From: Methylotenera sp.
GTDB taxonomy: Bacteria > Pseudomonadota > Gammaproteobacteria > Burkholderiales > Burkholderiaceae_C
DNA: 33,472 nucleotides
Direction of reading: 5' to 3'
Assembly (NCBI GenBank): GCA_021738245.1
Contig: JAIPCJ010000031.1
Span: 1 to 33,472, forward strand
Shown here: positions 6,355-16,682 of the stretch, piece by piece
How the letters are laid out: each line of letters opens with the position of its first letter
How positions within the stretch are numbered: the first letter of the stretch is position 1
The notes under the pieces: model-generated
Seen by the model: only the letters and a program-made list of their open reading frames with translations
What the model was told of the DNA's origin: nothing
Databases searched by the model: none
Made by a program: the position numbers and the translations under genes

Positions 6355-9300
6355 AGCCACATCGGCGCGCTCAGCACCCAGGCGCTGGCGGTGTTATCGG
6401 TGAAGCGGTCGGAGAACCAGCGCAGCAGCTGGCTGCTCGAATCCGGGCCCGCCACCAGCAGGTCAGGGTAGCCGAGCAGGCCGGTGCGCAGCACCTCCAG
6501 CAGCGCGCCCAGGGCCATCAAGGTCCACAGCAGCAGGCCGAGCTGCACCAGCACGCGCAGCCAGCGAGCCTGGGTGGCCAGGCCGGGTGCCCAGCGGCGG
6601 CGGCTTTCCAGCAGCGCGAACCAGCCGGCCAGCACCACCAAGGCGCCGAGCGACACCGGCGCCACGCCCAGGGCCAGCACCAGCCAGGCGGGCCGGGCCA
6701 TCACCCCCGGCAGGCCGCGCGGTGCGAACCACGCAAGCACGAGCACCACCACCAGCACGCCCCAGATCAGCACCGCGGGGCCCATCAGCGGCCCGCCCGT
6801 GGCCAGCACGAGGCGGTCCGGCGGCACGTGCAGCAGCAGCGCGTCATTGACGCCGGGCAGGCCCAGCGCCAGGCCTTCATGCCGCCACAGCAGGCCCATA
6901 GGCTCGGGCGCGCGCCAGCGCACCTCCACCGACTGGGCGCCGGGCGTCAGCGGCAGGCTGAGCGCGCCGTCACGCAGCTGCAGCGGCAGGGCATTGCCGT
7001 TGAGGGTCACGCCCAGCAGCTCGGCGCCGGGCGGCAGGGCCAGGCGCTGCGGCCCGCCCAGGCTCGCGCGCAGCTGCAGGGCCAGCGTCATGTCGGTGCT
7101 GCGCTCGCCGGGGTTGACCGTGGTGGTGGCGGCGTCGAGCGTGAGCGTCTGCCCGGCCACGCCGGCCGGCTTGCGCACGGTGAGCTTGAGCGTCTCGCCC
7201 GGCCATGGCCGCCACTCGGGCTGCCAGCGGCCGTCCTGCTGCAGCGCGGTTGCGGGCAGGCCGCCCGCGTCCACATGCCATTGCGTGGCTGCATCCAGCG
7301 TCCAGCGTTCCACCTGATGCGGTTCCTTGCTGGCGGTCAGCGTCAGGGCTTCGCTGGGCTTGATGCTGCTGGCCACTTCCACCAGGTCTTCCGCGCCCAG
7401 TTGCAGGCTGGCGGTGTTGCCGTCGACCGTCACGCGGGCATCACTCACGGCTTCGCCAGGCAGCAGGGCCCAGCTCACGCGCAGCGGTGCACGGCTCGGG
7501 GCCAGGCGTTCGAGGGTGGTGGTGGCCTGCCAGCGCAGGCCGAGGTCGAGGCGGCGGTTGACGCGCACCAGCGGGGGCAGGGCGTCGCGCTGGGTGCCGG
7601 CGTCCTCGGCGCGGGCGGTGCCGGCCACGGGCTCGCGGCTCAAGGTGATGGCGCCGGTGCTCTGGCCGCGGGGGTCCAGGCCGGCCAGGGTCCAGCCCTT
7701 GAGGTCGGCCTGCAGTGCGCGTGGCGGCAGCGGCAAGGCGATGTCCAGCCCGGCCGCGTTGGCCATGTCGGCCGCCAGCACCACCTGGTGCACGCCGGCC
7801 GGCACGGCCACCCAGAGCTGGCCCTGGTCGTCGCGCCGGGTAGCGGCAGGCTGGCCGTCCAGCGTGATGCTGCCGGGCTGCCAGCCGGTGCCCTGGCCGG
7901 GCAGCGGCACGGCCACCAGCGCCTGCGCATGGATCTCGGCGCGCAGCTGCACGCTCGACCCCGCCGCGCTCACCAGCAGCCGCGACAGCTCGGCGCAGTG
8001 TGGCAGGCAGTCGGGCCCGGCCGCGAGCTTGTCGCGCAGCGTCTTCAACTGCGCCTCGTTCGGCCATGCGGCGGCCGACGGCGTATCGGCCGCCACGGGC
8101 GAGGGGGCGACCGGTGCCGTGGCGTCACTCGGGGTCGGGGTGCCCAGCAGCCCGAGGGACAGCGCCAGCATGGATGCCGCGCCGGCCGACGGCCGCCGCA
8201 GCACGGGCAGCCTCACGCCGGCCACGGCAGCCAGGGCCAGCGCCAGCAGGGCCAGGCCGGCGAGGTGCAGCAACGCGGTGGCCCACGGCGGCAGCAGCCA
8301 CAGGCGCAGCGTCTGCTCGGGCGTGACCGGGCCGCTCCATTGCAGCGCGTGCTCGCGCCAGGTCCAGGTCGGCAGGCCGGGGCCGGTCTGCACGCGGGCG
8401 CTGGGGTCTACGCGTTCCAGGGGGCTGCTGGCGCGCGACAGATACGACCGATCGCGGCCGGGCGCTGCCTTCATTGGCGGGGCGGGTGCCACCTTCTCCT
8501 CGACCATCATCGGGGCTACCGCCGCGACCTCGCGCGGTGCGTTGCCCATGCGGCCTTGCACCGCCTCCAGGCTCGGGTACAGCGCCAGTCGCACCTCATC
8601 CACCGCAAACGGCAGCATCACCAGCGCCAGCAGCGCCGCCACCGCGAGGCGCCCGCGCGCGAAGGCCGCCTGCGCGCGGCCGGCCGGCAGCACGCGGGCC
8701 AGGGCCGTCAGCGCGAGCAGCCCGAACCACAGCGCGGCCGGCGGGCTGCCGGGCGTGTGCCAGGTCAGCACCAGGGCCACGGCCAACAGCGCGCCCACGC
8801 GCCAGCCCAGCAGCCGGTAGGCGGCCAGCGCGGCCAGCAGCACGAAGAAGAAGTCCCACAGCGTCCACAGGCTCGTCCAGGCGCCTTGCGCCACGCTCGG
8901 GCCTTGCGCATGCAGCAGGCGCCAGCCCGGGGGCAGTTGCAGGGCGGCTTGCAGCGCATCCACGCTGACTGTCCAGCCACTGGCCGGCAAGGTACTGCCG
9001 GTCGGCCAGCGGCTGTCGGCCTCGATGCGGGTCTCTCGCTCGCGCACCTCGAAGCCGGCGGGGCCGTCGGCGGCGAGCCGCGTGATGGCCTGGTCCTGGC
9101 CTTGCAGTGCCGCGCGGCCGAGTTGGCCCGGAGCCGCCATGGCCAGACGCGCGCTGGCGGTGATCTGGCCCGAGAAGCGGTCTTGCGCCGTCAGGCCCTG
9201 GCCGTCGAAGTCCAGCCACAGCCGCCGGTTCAGCCGCAGGGCATCCGGCGCGGCCTTGGGGTTGCCGCGCTGCAGCTCGGTCAGCTTGAGGGTCTCGCCG

Positions 9301-10274
9301 GGCTTCAGCCGGAACGCCGGCAGCGACCGCCAGGTCGAGATGCCCGAGGCCTGGCGCGGGTCGACGCTGGTGGCGCCCTCAGGGCGGATGAGCCGCAACT
9401 CGGGCTGCGCCTTCACGGCCCACACTTCTTCGTCGGGCGCCGTCTCAGGCAGCCTGAGGGCCTGCACCGGCGTGTTCAGCCGCGAACGGAGTTCGAGGTG
9501 CCAACTGCCGGGCCGCGCCTGCACGATGAGGCGTCCATCGTCGGCCAGCCGGGCGGGCAAGGGGCTGGTCAGCTCCACCGCGCGCAGGCCCGGCAGCAGG
9601 GCCTGCGGCAACTCCACCGCCCGTGCGCGGCCGGCCACGCGCAGCTCGAAGGCAGTGGTCACCATCAGCGGCAGGTCGTCGTCGACCAGGCGCGTGGTCT
9701 GCACGCTGAGGCTGTCGCTCGCCTCGGCCGGGCTCGCGACGGCGCGCAGCCATAGCCGGCCGTTGCCGTCGGGGCTGCGGGCCTGTGTGGCGCCATCGCT
9801 GCTGACGACGATGGCCGCCAGCCCCGGCGGCACGGCCAGGTCCTGCGGCATGGCGCCGCCCCAGGCGATGCGGCCTTCCACCACATGCGCACCGGGCGCG
9901 AGCCACACGGTGGGGCGGTCGTCGGCGCCAATGACCGGCAGTGCCCGGCCGGCGGCCTTCACGTCCTGCGGCCAGGCGCCGGCTTCGCCCGGCAAGGCCA
10001 CGCGGGCCGGCGCGCCGAACACCTGCACTTCCAGCCGGAAGCTGGCCTCACGCGCACTCGCGCTCAACTGCAAACGGCCCGGCCACACGCATACCGGGGC
10101 GTCGCCCTCGGCGGCGCCTGCCGGGCAGCCGAGGGCGGGCTGGCCCTGCAGCGCCCAGGGCAGCCAGTCGCGCGCGGCGGGGGGCAGGTCGGCGGGGGTG
10201 AGCGGCGCAGCCTGGGCGGTGGCAGCGGTCGTCAGCAGTGCTGCGGCCAGGCGGCGGATCTTGTGGTTGAGCAT
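6171..10274 (-). CDS. Very large membrane protein with two beta-rich domains and membrane bundles, function unknown
   Basis: The protein has 1367 residues from the ATG at 10274 (MLNHKIRRL). GGGAG lies seven bases upstream of that ATG but almost touches the alternative ATG at 10280. A Sec signal peptide ends near TAQAAP (about residue 23). A long periplasmic, beta-rich region (about 30-460) is followed by hydrophobic segments at about 470-560 (LWTLWDFFFVLLAALAAYRL, a Trp/Leu-rich helix, LAVAALLALVMLPF). A soluble linker with a Met/Pro/Lys-rich stretch follows, then two more hydrophobic segments (665-712). A second beta-rich region (about 720-1150) and a C-terminal multi-helix bundle (about 1155-1330) end the protein. 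The two halves share phrases such as PGETLKLT, suggesting an old duplication. It follows the secreted aldose dehydrogenase gene by 51 bases. I do not recognise the family. Confidence 0.85.
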   Translation of the reverse strand: MLNHKIRRLAAALLTTAATAQAAPLTPADLPPAARDWLPWALQGQPALGCPAGAAEGDAPVCVWPGRLQLSASAREASFRLEVQVFGAPARVALPGEAGAWPQDVKAAGRALPVIGADDRPTVWLAPGAHVVEGRIAWGGAMPQDLAVPPGLAAIVVSSDGATQARSPDGNGRLWLRAVASPAEASDSLSVQTTRLVDDDLPLMVTTAFELRVAGRARAVELPQALLPGLRAVELTSPLPARLADDGRLIVQARPGSWHLELRSRLNTPVQALRLPETAPDEEVWAVKAQPELRLIRPEGATSVDPRQASGISTWRSLPAFRLKPGETLKLTELQRGNPKAAPDALRLNRRLWLDFDGQGLTAQDRFSGQITASARLAMAAPGQLGRAALQGQDQAITRLAADGPAGFEVRERETRIEADSRWPTGSTLPASGWTVSVDALQAALQLPPGWRLLHAQGPSVAQGAWTSLWTLWDFFFVLLAALAAYRLLGWRVGALLAVALVLTWHTPGSPPAALWFGLLALTALARVLPAGRAQAAFARGRLAVAALLALVMLPFAVDEVRLALYPSLEAVQGRMGNAPREVAAVAPMMVEEKVAPAPPMKAAPGRDRSYLSRASSPLERVDPSARVQTGPGLPTWTWREHALQWSGPVTPEQTLRLWLLPPWATALLHLAGLALLALALAAVAGVRLPVLRRPSAGAASMLALSLGLLGTPTPSDATAPVAPSPVAADTPSAAAWPNEAQLKTLRDKLAAGPDCLPHCAELSRLLVSAAGSSVQLRAEIHAQALVAVPLPGQGTGWQPGSITLDGQPAATRRDDQGQLWVAVPAGVHQVVLAADMANAAGLDIALPLPPRALQADLKGWTLAGLDPRGQSTGAITLSREPVAGTARAEDAGTQRDALPPLVRVNRRLDLGLRWQATTTLERLAPSRAPLRVSWALLPGEAVSDARVTVDGNTASLQLGAEDLVEVASSIKPSEALTLTASKEPHQVERWTLDAATQWHVDAGGLPATALQQDGRWQPEWRPWPGETLKLTVRKPAGVAGQTLTLDAATTTVNPGERSTDMTLALQLRASLGGPQRLALPPGAELLGVTLNGNALPLQLRDGALSLPLTPGAQSVEVRWRAPEPMGLLWRHEGLALGLPGVNDALLLHVPPDRLVLATGGPLMGPAVLIWGVLVVVLVLAWFAPRGLPGVMARPAWLVLALGVAPVSLGALVVLAGWFALLESRRRWAPGLATQARWLRVLVQLGLLLWTLMALGALLEVLRTGLLGYPDLLVAGPDSSSQLLRWFSDRFTDNTASAWVLSAPMWLYRALMLAWALWLAVSLLKWLGWGWRSFSAGGAWPASAPKPPARPAPGALAPDSPDAGSAP

Positions 10275-10325
10275 CGGCATCTCCCTTGCCGGGCCGATGC
10301 TCGCAGATTCAGGCGATGCCCCGCA

Positions 10326-11426
10326 TCAGGGCTTCACGCGCACGATCTTGCCGTGCGCTTCGAGCACCAGGTAGAGCAGGCCGTCCGGGCCCTCGCGCAC
10401 ATCGCGCATGCGGCCGGCGTCGGGGAAGAGGCGCTCCTGCTCGGCCGGGCGGTTGCCGGCGTCGAGCTTCACGCGCTCCAGATGGCCGAACTTCAGCGAG
10501 CCGATGAAGAAGCTGCCCTGCCAGGCCGGGCCGTACTTGTCGCTCTTCAGGCGCACCAGGCCCGCGGGCGCGATGGACGGCACCCACTTCACCACCGGCT
10601 GCTCCATGCCTGCCTTGGCCGCGATGCCCTCGCCGATCTTGCCGCCGCCGTAGTTCTCGCCGTAGGTGATGACGGGCCAGCCGTAGTTGAGCTTCGGCGT
10701 GATGAGGTTGAGCTCGTCACCGCCCTGCGGGCCGTGCTCGTGCTCCCAGAGGCGCCCTTGCGCATCGATGATCAGACCCTGCGAATTGCGGTGGCCGTAG
10801 CTCCAGATCTCGGGCAGGGCGCCGGGCGTGTCCACGAAGGGGTTGTCGGTCGGCACGCTGCCGTCCTTGTTCACGCGCACGATCTTGCCGAGGTGGTTGT
10901 CCAGCGTCTGGGCGCTTTGCATGCCCTTGTAGCGCTCGCCCAGGCTCAGGAAGAGCTTGCCGTCCGGCGCCTCGGCGATGCGGCAGCCGAAGTGGTGTTT
11001 GCTGTCCATCTTGGGCTGCTGGCTGAAGATGACCTTCACATCGCTCAGTCGCTTGCTGTCCTCGCTGAGCCGTGCGCGGGCCAGTGCCGTGCTGTTGGTC
11101 TTCTTGTCGGCGCTGGGCTCGGCAAAGCAGAAGTAGATCGTGCGGTTGCGGGCGAAATCGCTGTCCAGCTGCACGTCCAGCAGGCCACCCTGGCCTTCGG
11201 CCACGACGGCCGGCACGCCGGCGATCGGAGCGCTGGGCTTGCCGCCAGGCCGGGCGGTGCGCATCGCGCCATCGCGTTCGGTGATCAGCAACTGCCCGTC
11301 GGGCAGGAAGGCCAGGGCCCAGGGCGTCTTCAGGCCTTCGACGACGGTTTCGAGTTCCGGCGCGGCCTGGGCCGTGGTGGACAGGGCACCCAGGGCGAGG
11401 GTCAGGGAGAGGAGTCGCTTGCTCAT
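10326..11426 (-). CDS. Secreted PQQ-type aldose sugar dehydrogenase (Asd/YliI family)
   Basis: The protein has 366 residues and a signal peptide (MSKRLLSLTLALGALSTTAQA, then cut before APELE). It adopts the six-bladed glucose/sorbosone dehydrogenase propeller. Visible motifs are LKTPWALAFLPDGQLLITER, GQGGLLDVQLDSDF, HHFGCRIAEAPDGKLFLSLG, NHLGKIVRVNKDGSVPTDNPF, the PQQ-site EIWSYGHRNSQGL and WEHEHGPQGGDELNLI. E. coli YliI of this family oxidises free aldoses with PQQ in the periplasm. Length and blade motifs look complete. It may be co-transcribed with the large membrane protein 51 bases downstream. No PQQ synthesis gene is present here. Substrate is unknown, and some members may have no dehydrogenase activity. 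Confidence 0.92.
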   Translation of the reverse strand: MSKRLLSLTLALGALSTTAQAAPELETVVEGLKTPWALAFLPDGQLLITERDGAMRTARPGGKPSAPIAGVPAVVAEGQGGLLDVQLDSDFARNRTIYFCFAEPSADKKTNSTALARARLSEDSKRLSDVKVIFSQQPKMDSKHHFGCRIAEAPDGKLFLSLGERYKGMQSAQTLDNHLGKIVRVNKDGSVPTDNPFVDTPGALPEIWSYGHRNSQGLIIDAQGRLWEHEHGPQGGDELNLITPKLNYGWPVITYGENYGGGKIGEGIAAKAGMEQPVVKWVPSIAPAGLVRLKSDKYGPAWQGSFFIGSLKFGHLERVKLDAGNRPAEQERLFPDAGRMRDVREGPDGLLYLVLEAHGKIVRVKP

Positions 11427-11589
11427 GGGACGTGTGCAAAAGGGCAGGGTCGAAGGCGCGCATCATCGCAGTGCCGCGCCTGTGGCGCGGGCGCATCGAG
11501 GCGAAACCGGATGCAACCAAGGGATGTCGTCCGGCCTGCGCGGCTGGTGCAATCGCGCGTCCTCGGTTCTCGCTCACACGCTTCCCGCC

Positions 11590-12153
11590 ATGCGCTCTTG
11601 CCTCTTTCGCCGCCGCGTCGGCGCTCTCGCTCCGCTGCTGCTCGCTGCCACGGCCGCCCATGCGGCTCCCGTCATCGAGGTGAAGCCCGGCCTCTGGACG
11701 TCCGACAGCGAAATCTGGATCAACGGCCAGTCACTGAAGGCCGGCATGCAGGCCCTGCGCGCCAAGGTGCGCAGCGGCCTGAGCGACGCGCAGAAGGCCG
11801 AGCTCGACAAGGCCCAGGCCGGCGAGCACCAGGCCTGCCTGAGCCCCGCCCAGGCCCGCATCGACCTGGCCCGCTACCTGGAGCAGTCGCTCAGCAACTC
11901 GGGTCCGTGGACCTGCGAGGTCAATGCCAGCAAGCTCGACAAGGCCGAGGCGGCCGGCAGCTATGTCTGCCGCACCGGTGGCGGTGGCCTGAGCCAGGGC
12001 AAGTTCTCGGCCAGCTACGGCCCCACGAGCTACCGCTTCGAGCTCAACGGCCGCGGCAACGCGGTGGACGGCCGCACCGGGCAGGCCCTGGGCGCCATCG
12101 AGATGGATCAGCGCATGCTGTCGACCGGCCGTTGGGTGGGCGGCGACTGCTGA
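11590..12153 (+). CDS. DUF3617 family secreted protein
   Basis: The protein has 187 residues. It starts MRSCLFRRRVGALAPLLLAA and is cleaved near AHAAP, so it is exported to the periplasm. The mature part begins with IEVKPGLWTSDSEIWINGQ, the opening typical of DUF3617 proteins (K-P-G-L-W), followed by a helical charged stretch, a Cys-containing ACLSPAQ motif, a WTCEV strand and a C-terminal RWVGGDC. Paired cysteines (about 81, 112, 126 and 187) could form disulfides. No ribosome site is obvious. The start is chosen because it gives a clean signal peptide. It diverges from the aldose dehydrogenase across 163 bases. The family has no established function. Confidence 0.85.
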   Translation: MRSCLFRRRVGALAPLLLAATAAHAAPVIEVKPGLWTSDSEIWINGQSLKAGMQALRAKVRSGLSDAQKAELDKAQAGEHQACLSPAQARIDLARYLEQSLSNSGPWTCEVNASKLDKAEAAGSYVCRTGGGGLSQGKFSASYGPTSYRFELNGRGNAVDGRTGQALGAIEMDQRMLSTGRWVGGDC

Positions 12154-12178
12154 GGGCGCGACGCCGGTCGGCGACTTC

Positions 12179-12192
12179 GGGGCCGAGGCCCC
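12179..12192. terminator. GC hairpin GGGGCC-GA-GGCCCC between convergent genes
   Basis: A perfect 6-base stem with a GA turn lies between the DUF3617 stop (12153) and the stop of the zinc-ribbon gene (12194). It has no strong T tract on either side, so it may be a weak two-way terminator. Confidence 0.4.
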
Positions 12193-12193
12193 C

Positions 12194-12931
12194 TCAGTCG
12201 TCCAGCAGCCGGCTGACCAGCCTGAGCCCCACCGACATCAGGTCCAGCGACATCACGGCGCCAGCAACGCCCAGGCTGCGTTCCGAAAGCAGCGGGCGTT
12301 CGCGTGTCAGGCGGGACTGTTCGCGCGCCATGGCCACCAGCGCGTCGGCCACCGCCGTTGGCGGCATGGGCGCACGGCTCGCCACCGTGCCCAGGCGCTG
12401 CACCGCCTTCTCCACGGCCTGCGGGTCCAGCAGCGACAGCGCCGAGCGGCAGTGCGAGCAGGCGTCCTCGCGCCGCAGGTCGACCGGCGCGCCGCAGCTG
12501 CTGCAGTGGATCACGCCCACCTTGGCGGCGATGTCGGCGATTTCCGGCCGCGTGAGCTGTCGCACGAAGCCCTTCTCGATCATGAATGACGCGAACGTGC
12601 TGAAGCGCCCATGCTGCTGCGGGCAGCGGTGGGTGATGTAGCGGCCACTGCGCACCACATCGAAGCCCTGCACCAGGGCGACCCGGCATTGCGGGCAGTG
12701 CAGCCGCTCGGACAGCGGCTGGCGGGGCGCGTTCTCGTGACGGTGCATGGCCTTGAAGAGCAGCGCGATGGCGGGTGGCGCCAGCTTCATGCTCTCCAGG
12801 TGGTCGAACCAGAACCCATGGCAGGCGAAGCAGGCGTCGATCTCGACATCGCCCGTGTAGACCCCGGGCAGCATCAGCCGCTCCATCGGGTCGTGGCAGG
12901 ACGGGCAGGATCTCGCGTTGTTCAGGGCCAT
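12194..12931 (-). CDS. Triple zinc-ribbon protein (zf-TFIIB type)
   Basis: The protein has 245 residues. Three Cys-rich ribbons are visible. The first, at about 9-37, has CPSCHDPM, then CFACHGFWFD, the zf-TFIIB signature. The second, at about 78-103, has CPQC, then RCPQQHGRFSTF. The third, at about 143-163, has CSSCGAPVDLRREDACSHC. The C-terminal 80 residues are helical and charged, ending VGLRLVSRLLDD. It has no signal peptide and is cytoplasmic. Bacterial proteins of this kind are common and mostly uncharacterised. The C-terminal hydrophobic stretch GVAGAVMSLDLMSVGL may be amphipathic. It converges with the DUF3617 gene and follows prfC's stop region in opposite order; no operon partner is clear. 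Confidence 0.85.
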   Translation of the reverse strand: MALNNARSCPSCHDPMERLMLPGVYTGDVEIDACFACHGFWFDHLESMKLAPPAIALLFKAMHRHENAPRQPLSERLHCPQCRVALVQGFDVVRSGRYITHRCPQQHGRFSTFASFMIEKGFVRQLTRPEIADIAAKVGVIHCSSCGAPVDLRREDACSHCRSALSLLDPQAVEKAVQRLGTVASRAPMPPTAVADALVAMAREQSRLTRERPLLSERSLGVAGAVMSLDLMSVGLRLVSRLLDD

Positions 12932-12996
12932 GGGCCGATGTTAGGGGCGCCCGCCCGTGACCACGGCCGCCACCCGCCAGCTCGCGGCAGCGGCCG

Positions 12997-14625
<1,629 letters not shown>

Positions 14626-14648
14626 GGGCGGCTCGGAGGAAAACATAA

Positions 14649-14686
14649 GCCCGCAGTGCGATCCGAAAGGCTCGGCGGCTGCGGGC
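14649..14686 (-). terminator. Hairpin with T-rich tail between the MocR-type gene and prfC
   Basis: Perfect 8-base arms (GCCCGCAG at 14649-14656 and CTGCGGGC at 14679-14686) enclose 22 bases. On the minus strand the stem is followed by TTATGTTTTCC, a terminator-like tail. It would end the upstream MocR-type transcript or attenuate read-through into prfC. Confidence 0.5.
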
Positions 14687-14697
14687 GATGGCGCGCA

Positions 14698-16143
14698 TTA
14701 TCGCGGTGCGGTCAGTTGGGCGAGCAGCGGGGCCAGCCGCTGGGCGGCCCGGGTGAGCGCGGCCTCGTCGTAGCCTGCATAGCCGAACAACCAGCCGCGT
14801 CGTGGCGAGGCCAGGGCGTAGCGTGACAGCGGGGTCAGCATGACGCCCGCGGCCAGGGCCTGCTGGGACAGCCGCTCATCGTCCTGCGGGCCGCGCCGGG
14901 CAGCGGGCCCCAGTTCGTGCAGCAGGTGCAGGCCCTGCGCGCTGGGGGCCAGCTGCAGCCGGCCCTCGCTGGCCTTGGCCAGGGCCTGGATGAGGTGGTG
15001 CTGGCGGCGCGGGTAAAGCTCGCGCATGCGGTTGAGGTGGCGCAGCAGATGGCCGTCGGCAATGAAGCGGGCCAGCACCGCCTGGCTGTCGCCGGGCGCA
15101 TGCCGGTCACACACCGCGCGGGCCGCGGCAAACGGCCGCAGCAGCGGCGCGGGCAGCACGATGAAGCCCAGGCGCAGGCCCGGGTGCAGGATCTTGGAGA
15201 AGGTGCCCACGTAGAGCACACGGCCCGTCTGCGGCAGGCTGGTGAGGGCCTCCAGCCGGTGCGGGCCGTACTGGAACTCGCCGTCGTAGTCGTCTTCCAC
15301 CACCCACGCGCCGCAGCGCTCGGCCCAGTCGAGCAGCTCGCGGCGCCGCGCCAGGCTCATGCGCACGCCCACGGGGAACTGGTGCGTGGGCGTCACCACG
15401 GCCAGCCGCGCGGCCGGCCAGCGCTCGGCAGCGGCGGCGATGCACAGGCCTTCGTCGTCCACCGGCACCGGGCGCACCTGCACGCCCTGGCCGAGCAGCG
15501 CGGCGCGGATGCCGGGGTAGCCGGGGTCTTCCACCAGCACTTCGTCGCCCGGGTCCAGCAGCAGCCGGGCGATCAGGTCCAGCGCCTGCTGCGAGCCCGA
15601 GCACACCAGCACCTGGGCCGGGTCGCAGCGCACGCCGCGCGCCACCCACAGCCACTGCGCCACCGCCTCGCGCAGCGGCGCATGGCCGGCGGGGTCGAGG
15701 TACTGCGCCAGGCGCTGGCGTTCGCGCGGATCGATCTGCCGTGCCAGGCGGTCCCACAGCGCGTAGGGAAAGCTCGCCACCTCCGGCGCGCCGATGCGAA
15801 ACGGCAGCGCCGCCACCAGCGGCGGCTGCCAGCGGGCGTGCGTGTCGGCAATGGCCTGCCCGCGCCGGGAGAGCTGCGGCAGCGGTGCGTGGACGCCAGT
15901 GGGCGGTGCCGCCAGGCCCGCGGCCACATAGCTGCCGTCGCCCACCCGCGCCGTCACATAGCCCTCGCTTCGCAGCCTTGCCATGGCCCAGAGCAGCGTG
16001 TTGCGGCTCACCCCCAGGCTCAGCGCATGCTCGCGCGTGGGCGGCAGCCGGCTGCCAGGCGCCAGCGTGCCGGCCTCGATGGCCCCGCGCAGCTGGCGGT
16101 AGAGCTGCAACCGCAGCGGCACATTGGCCCGCGTCGACGCCAT
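14698..16143 (-). CDS. MocR/PdxR-type regulator: GntR DNA-binding domain fused to a PLP aminotransferase-like domain
   Basis: The protein has 481 residues from the ATG at 16143 (MASTRANVPLRLQLYRQL), with AGGAG about eight bases upstream. A longer open frame to 16200 is upstream DNA. The GntR winged helix is at about 1-75 (GTLAPGSRLPPTREHALSLG, VSRNTLLWAMARLRSEGYV). The class-I aminotransferase fold follows: SGSQQALDLIARLLLDPGDE, VEDPGYPGIRAAL, the VVEDDYDGEF that binds the pyridine, and YVGTFSKILHPGLRLGF with the PLP lysine in TFSK. Such proteins sense PLP or a PLP-amino acid adduct and regulate divergent genes. Here the divergent genes are OsmC-like and PaiB-like. PaiB shares the FMN split-barrel fold of pyridoxamine-phosphate oxidase, but vitamin B6 control is only a guess. 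Confidence 0.92.
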   Translation of the reverse strand: MASTRANVPLRLQLYRQLRGAIEAGTLAPGSRLPPTREHALSLGVSRNTLLWAMARLRSEGYVTARVGDGSYVAAGLAAPPTGVHAPLPQLSRRGQAIADTHARWQPPLVAALPFRIGAPEVASFPYALWDRLARQIDPRERQRLAQYLDPAGHAPLREAVAQWLWVARGVRCDPAQVLVCSGSQQALDLIARLLLDPGDEVLVEDPGYPGIRAALLGQGVQVRPVPVDDEGLCIAAAAERWPAARLAVVTPTHQFPVGVRMSLARRRELLDWAERCGAWVVEDDYDGEFQYGPHRLEALTSLPQTGRVLYVGTFSKILHPGLRLGFIVLPAPLLRPFAAARAVCDRHAPGDSQAVLARFIADGHLLRHLNRMRELYPRRQHHLIQALAKASEGRLQLAPSAQGLHLLHELGPAARRGPQDDERLSQQALAAGVMLTPLSRYALASPRRGWLFGYAGYDEAALTRAAQRLAPLLAQLTAPR

Positions 16144-16195
16144 GGATTGGCTCCTCTGATATGGCTGATCGGCCCTATTCTGGCAAGCCAATCCA
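16143..16195. promoter_or_regulatory. Long-spaced perfect inverted repeat in the MocR/OsmC divergent promoter
   Basis: TGGATTGGCT at 16143-16152 and AGCCAATCCA at 16186-16195 are perfect 10-base arms separated by 33 bases, filling almost the whole gap between the two divergent starts. The left arm touches the start codon and overlaps the ribosome site of the MocR-type gene. The spacing suits a dimeric MocR protein contacting two distant sites. The role is inferred. Confidence 0.5.
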
Positions 16196-16214
16196 CCCAC
16201 CCGCCGTGAGCCCC

Positions 16215-16682
16215 ATGTCCGACCACCACGCCCGCGTGCTTTGGCAGCGTGATGCCGCCGAGCCCTTTGTCGACCAGCGCTACAGCCGCCGCCACAGCTG
16301 GCATTTCGATGGCGGCGCGGTGGTGGCAGGCTCGTCCTCGCCGAGCGTCGTGCGCCCGTCGTTCTCCGACCCGAGCGCGGTGGACCCCGAGGAGGCGCTG
16401 GTGGCCAGCGTGTCGAGCTGCCATCTGCTGTGGTTCCTGTCGCTGGCGGCCGAAGCCGGCTGGTGCGTGGACGACTACGACGACGAGGCCGTCGGCCGCA
16501 TGGGGCGCGACGAACGCGGCCGGGCCGCCATCACCCGCATCGTGCTGCGCCCGCGGGTGCGCTTTGGCGGCGACCGCCGGCCAGACCACGCCGAGCTGGA
16601 GCGCCTGCACCACGCCGCGCACGAGGCCTGCTTCATCGCCAACTCGCTGCGCAGCGAAATCGTCTGCGAGCCCCGGCCATGA
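16215..16682 (+). CDS. OsmC-family protein (thiol peroxidase-like)
   Basis: The protein has 155 residues from the ATG at 16215 (MSDHHARVLWQRD). The OsmC/Ohr fold is indicated by the two conserved cysteines, C69 in ASVSSCHLLWFLSLAAEAG and C139 in AHEACFIANSL. In characterised members these reduce organic hydroperoxides. SSPSVVRPSFSDPSAVDPEE is a typical substrate-side loop of the YhfA/OsmC branch. It is cytoplasmic. It diverges from the MocR-type gene and overlaps the PaiB-like gene in an ATGA arrangement, so the two are translated together. Peroxidase activity is a family-level inference. Confidence 0.87.
   Translation: MSDHHARVLWQRDAAEPFVDQRYSRRHSWHFDGGAVVAGSSSPSVVRPSFSDPSAVDPEEALVASVSSCHLLWFLSLAAEAGWCVDDYDDEAVGRMGRDERGRAAITRIVLRPRVRFGGDRRPDHAELERLHHAAHEACFIANSLRSEIVCEPRP

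Noticed and set aside
5562-9755. A 1397-residue plus-strand frame opposite the large membrane protein
   Set aside because: It is rich in Gln/His/Arg/Gly without domains, typical of the reverse strand of high-GC genes, whereas the minus strand has signal peptide and membrane helices.
9885-12641. A 918-residue plus-strand frame spanning the aldose dehydrogenase and neighbours
   Set aside because: It crosses three real genes on both strands and lacks recognisable motifs; it is a shadow.
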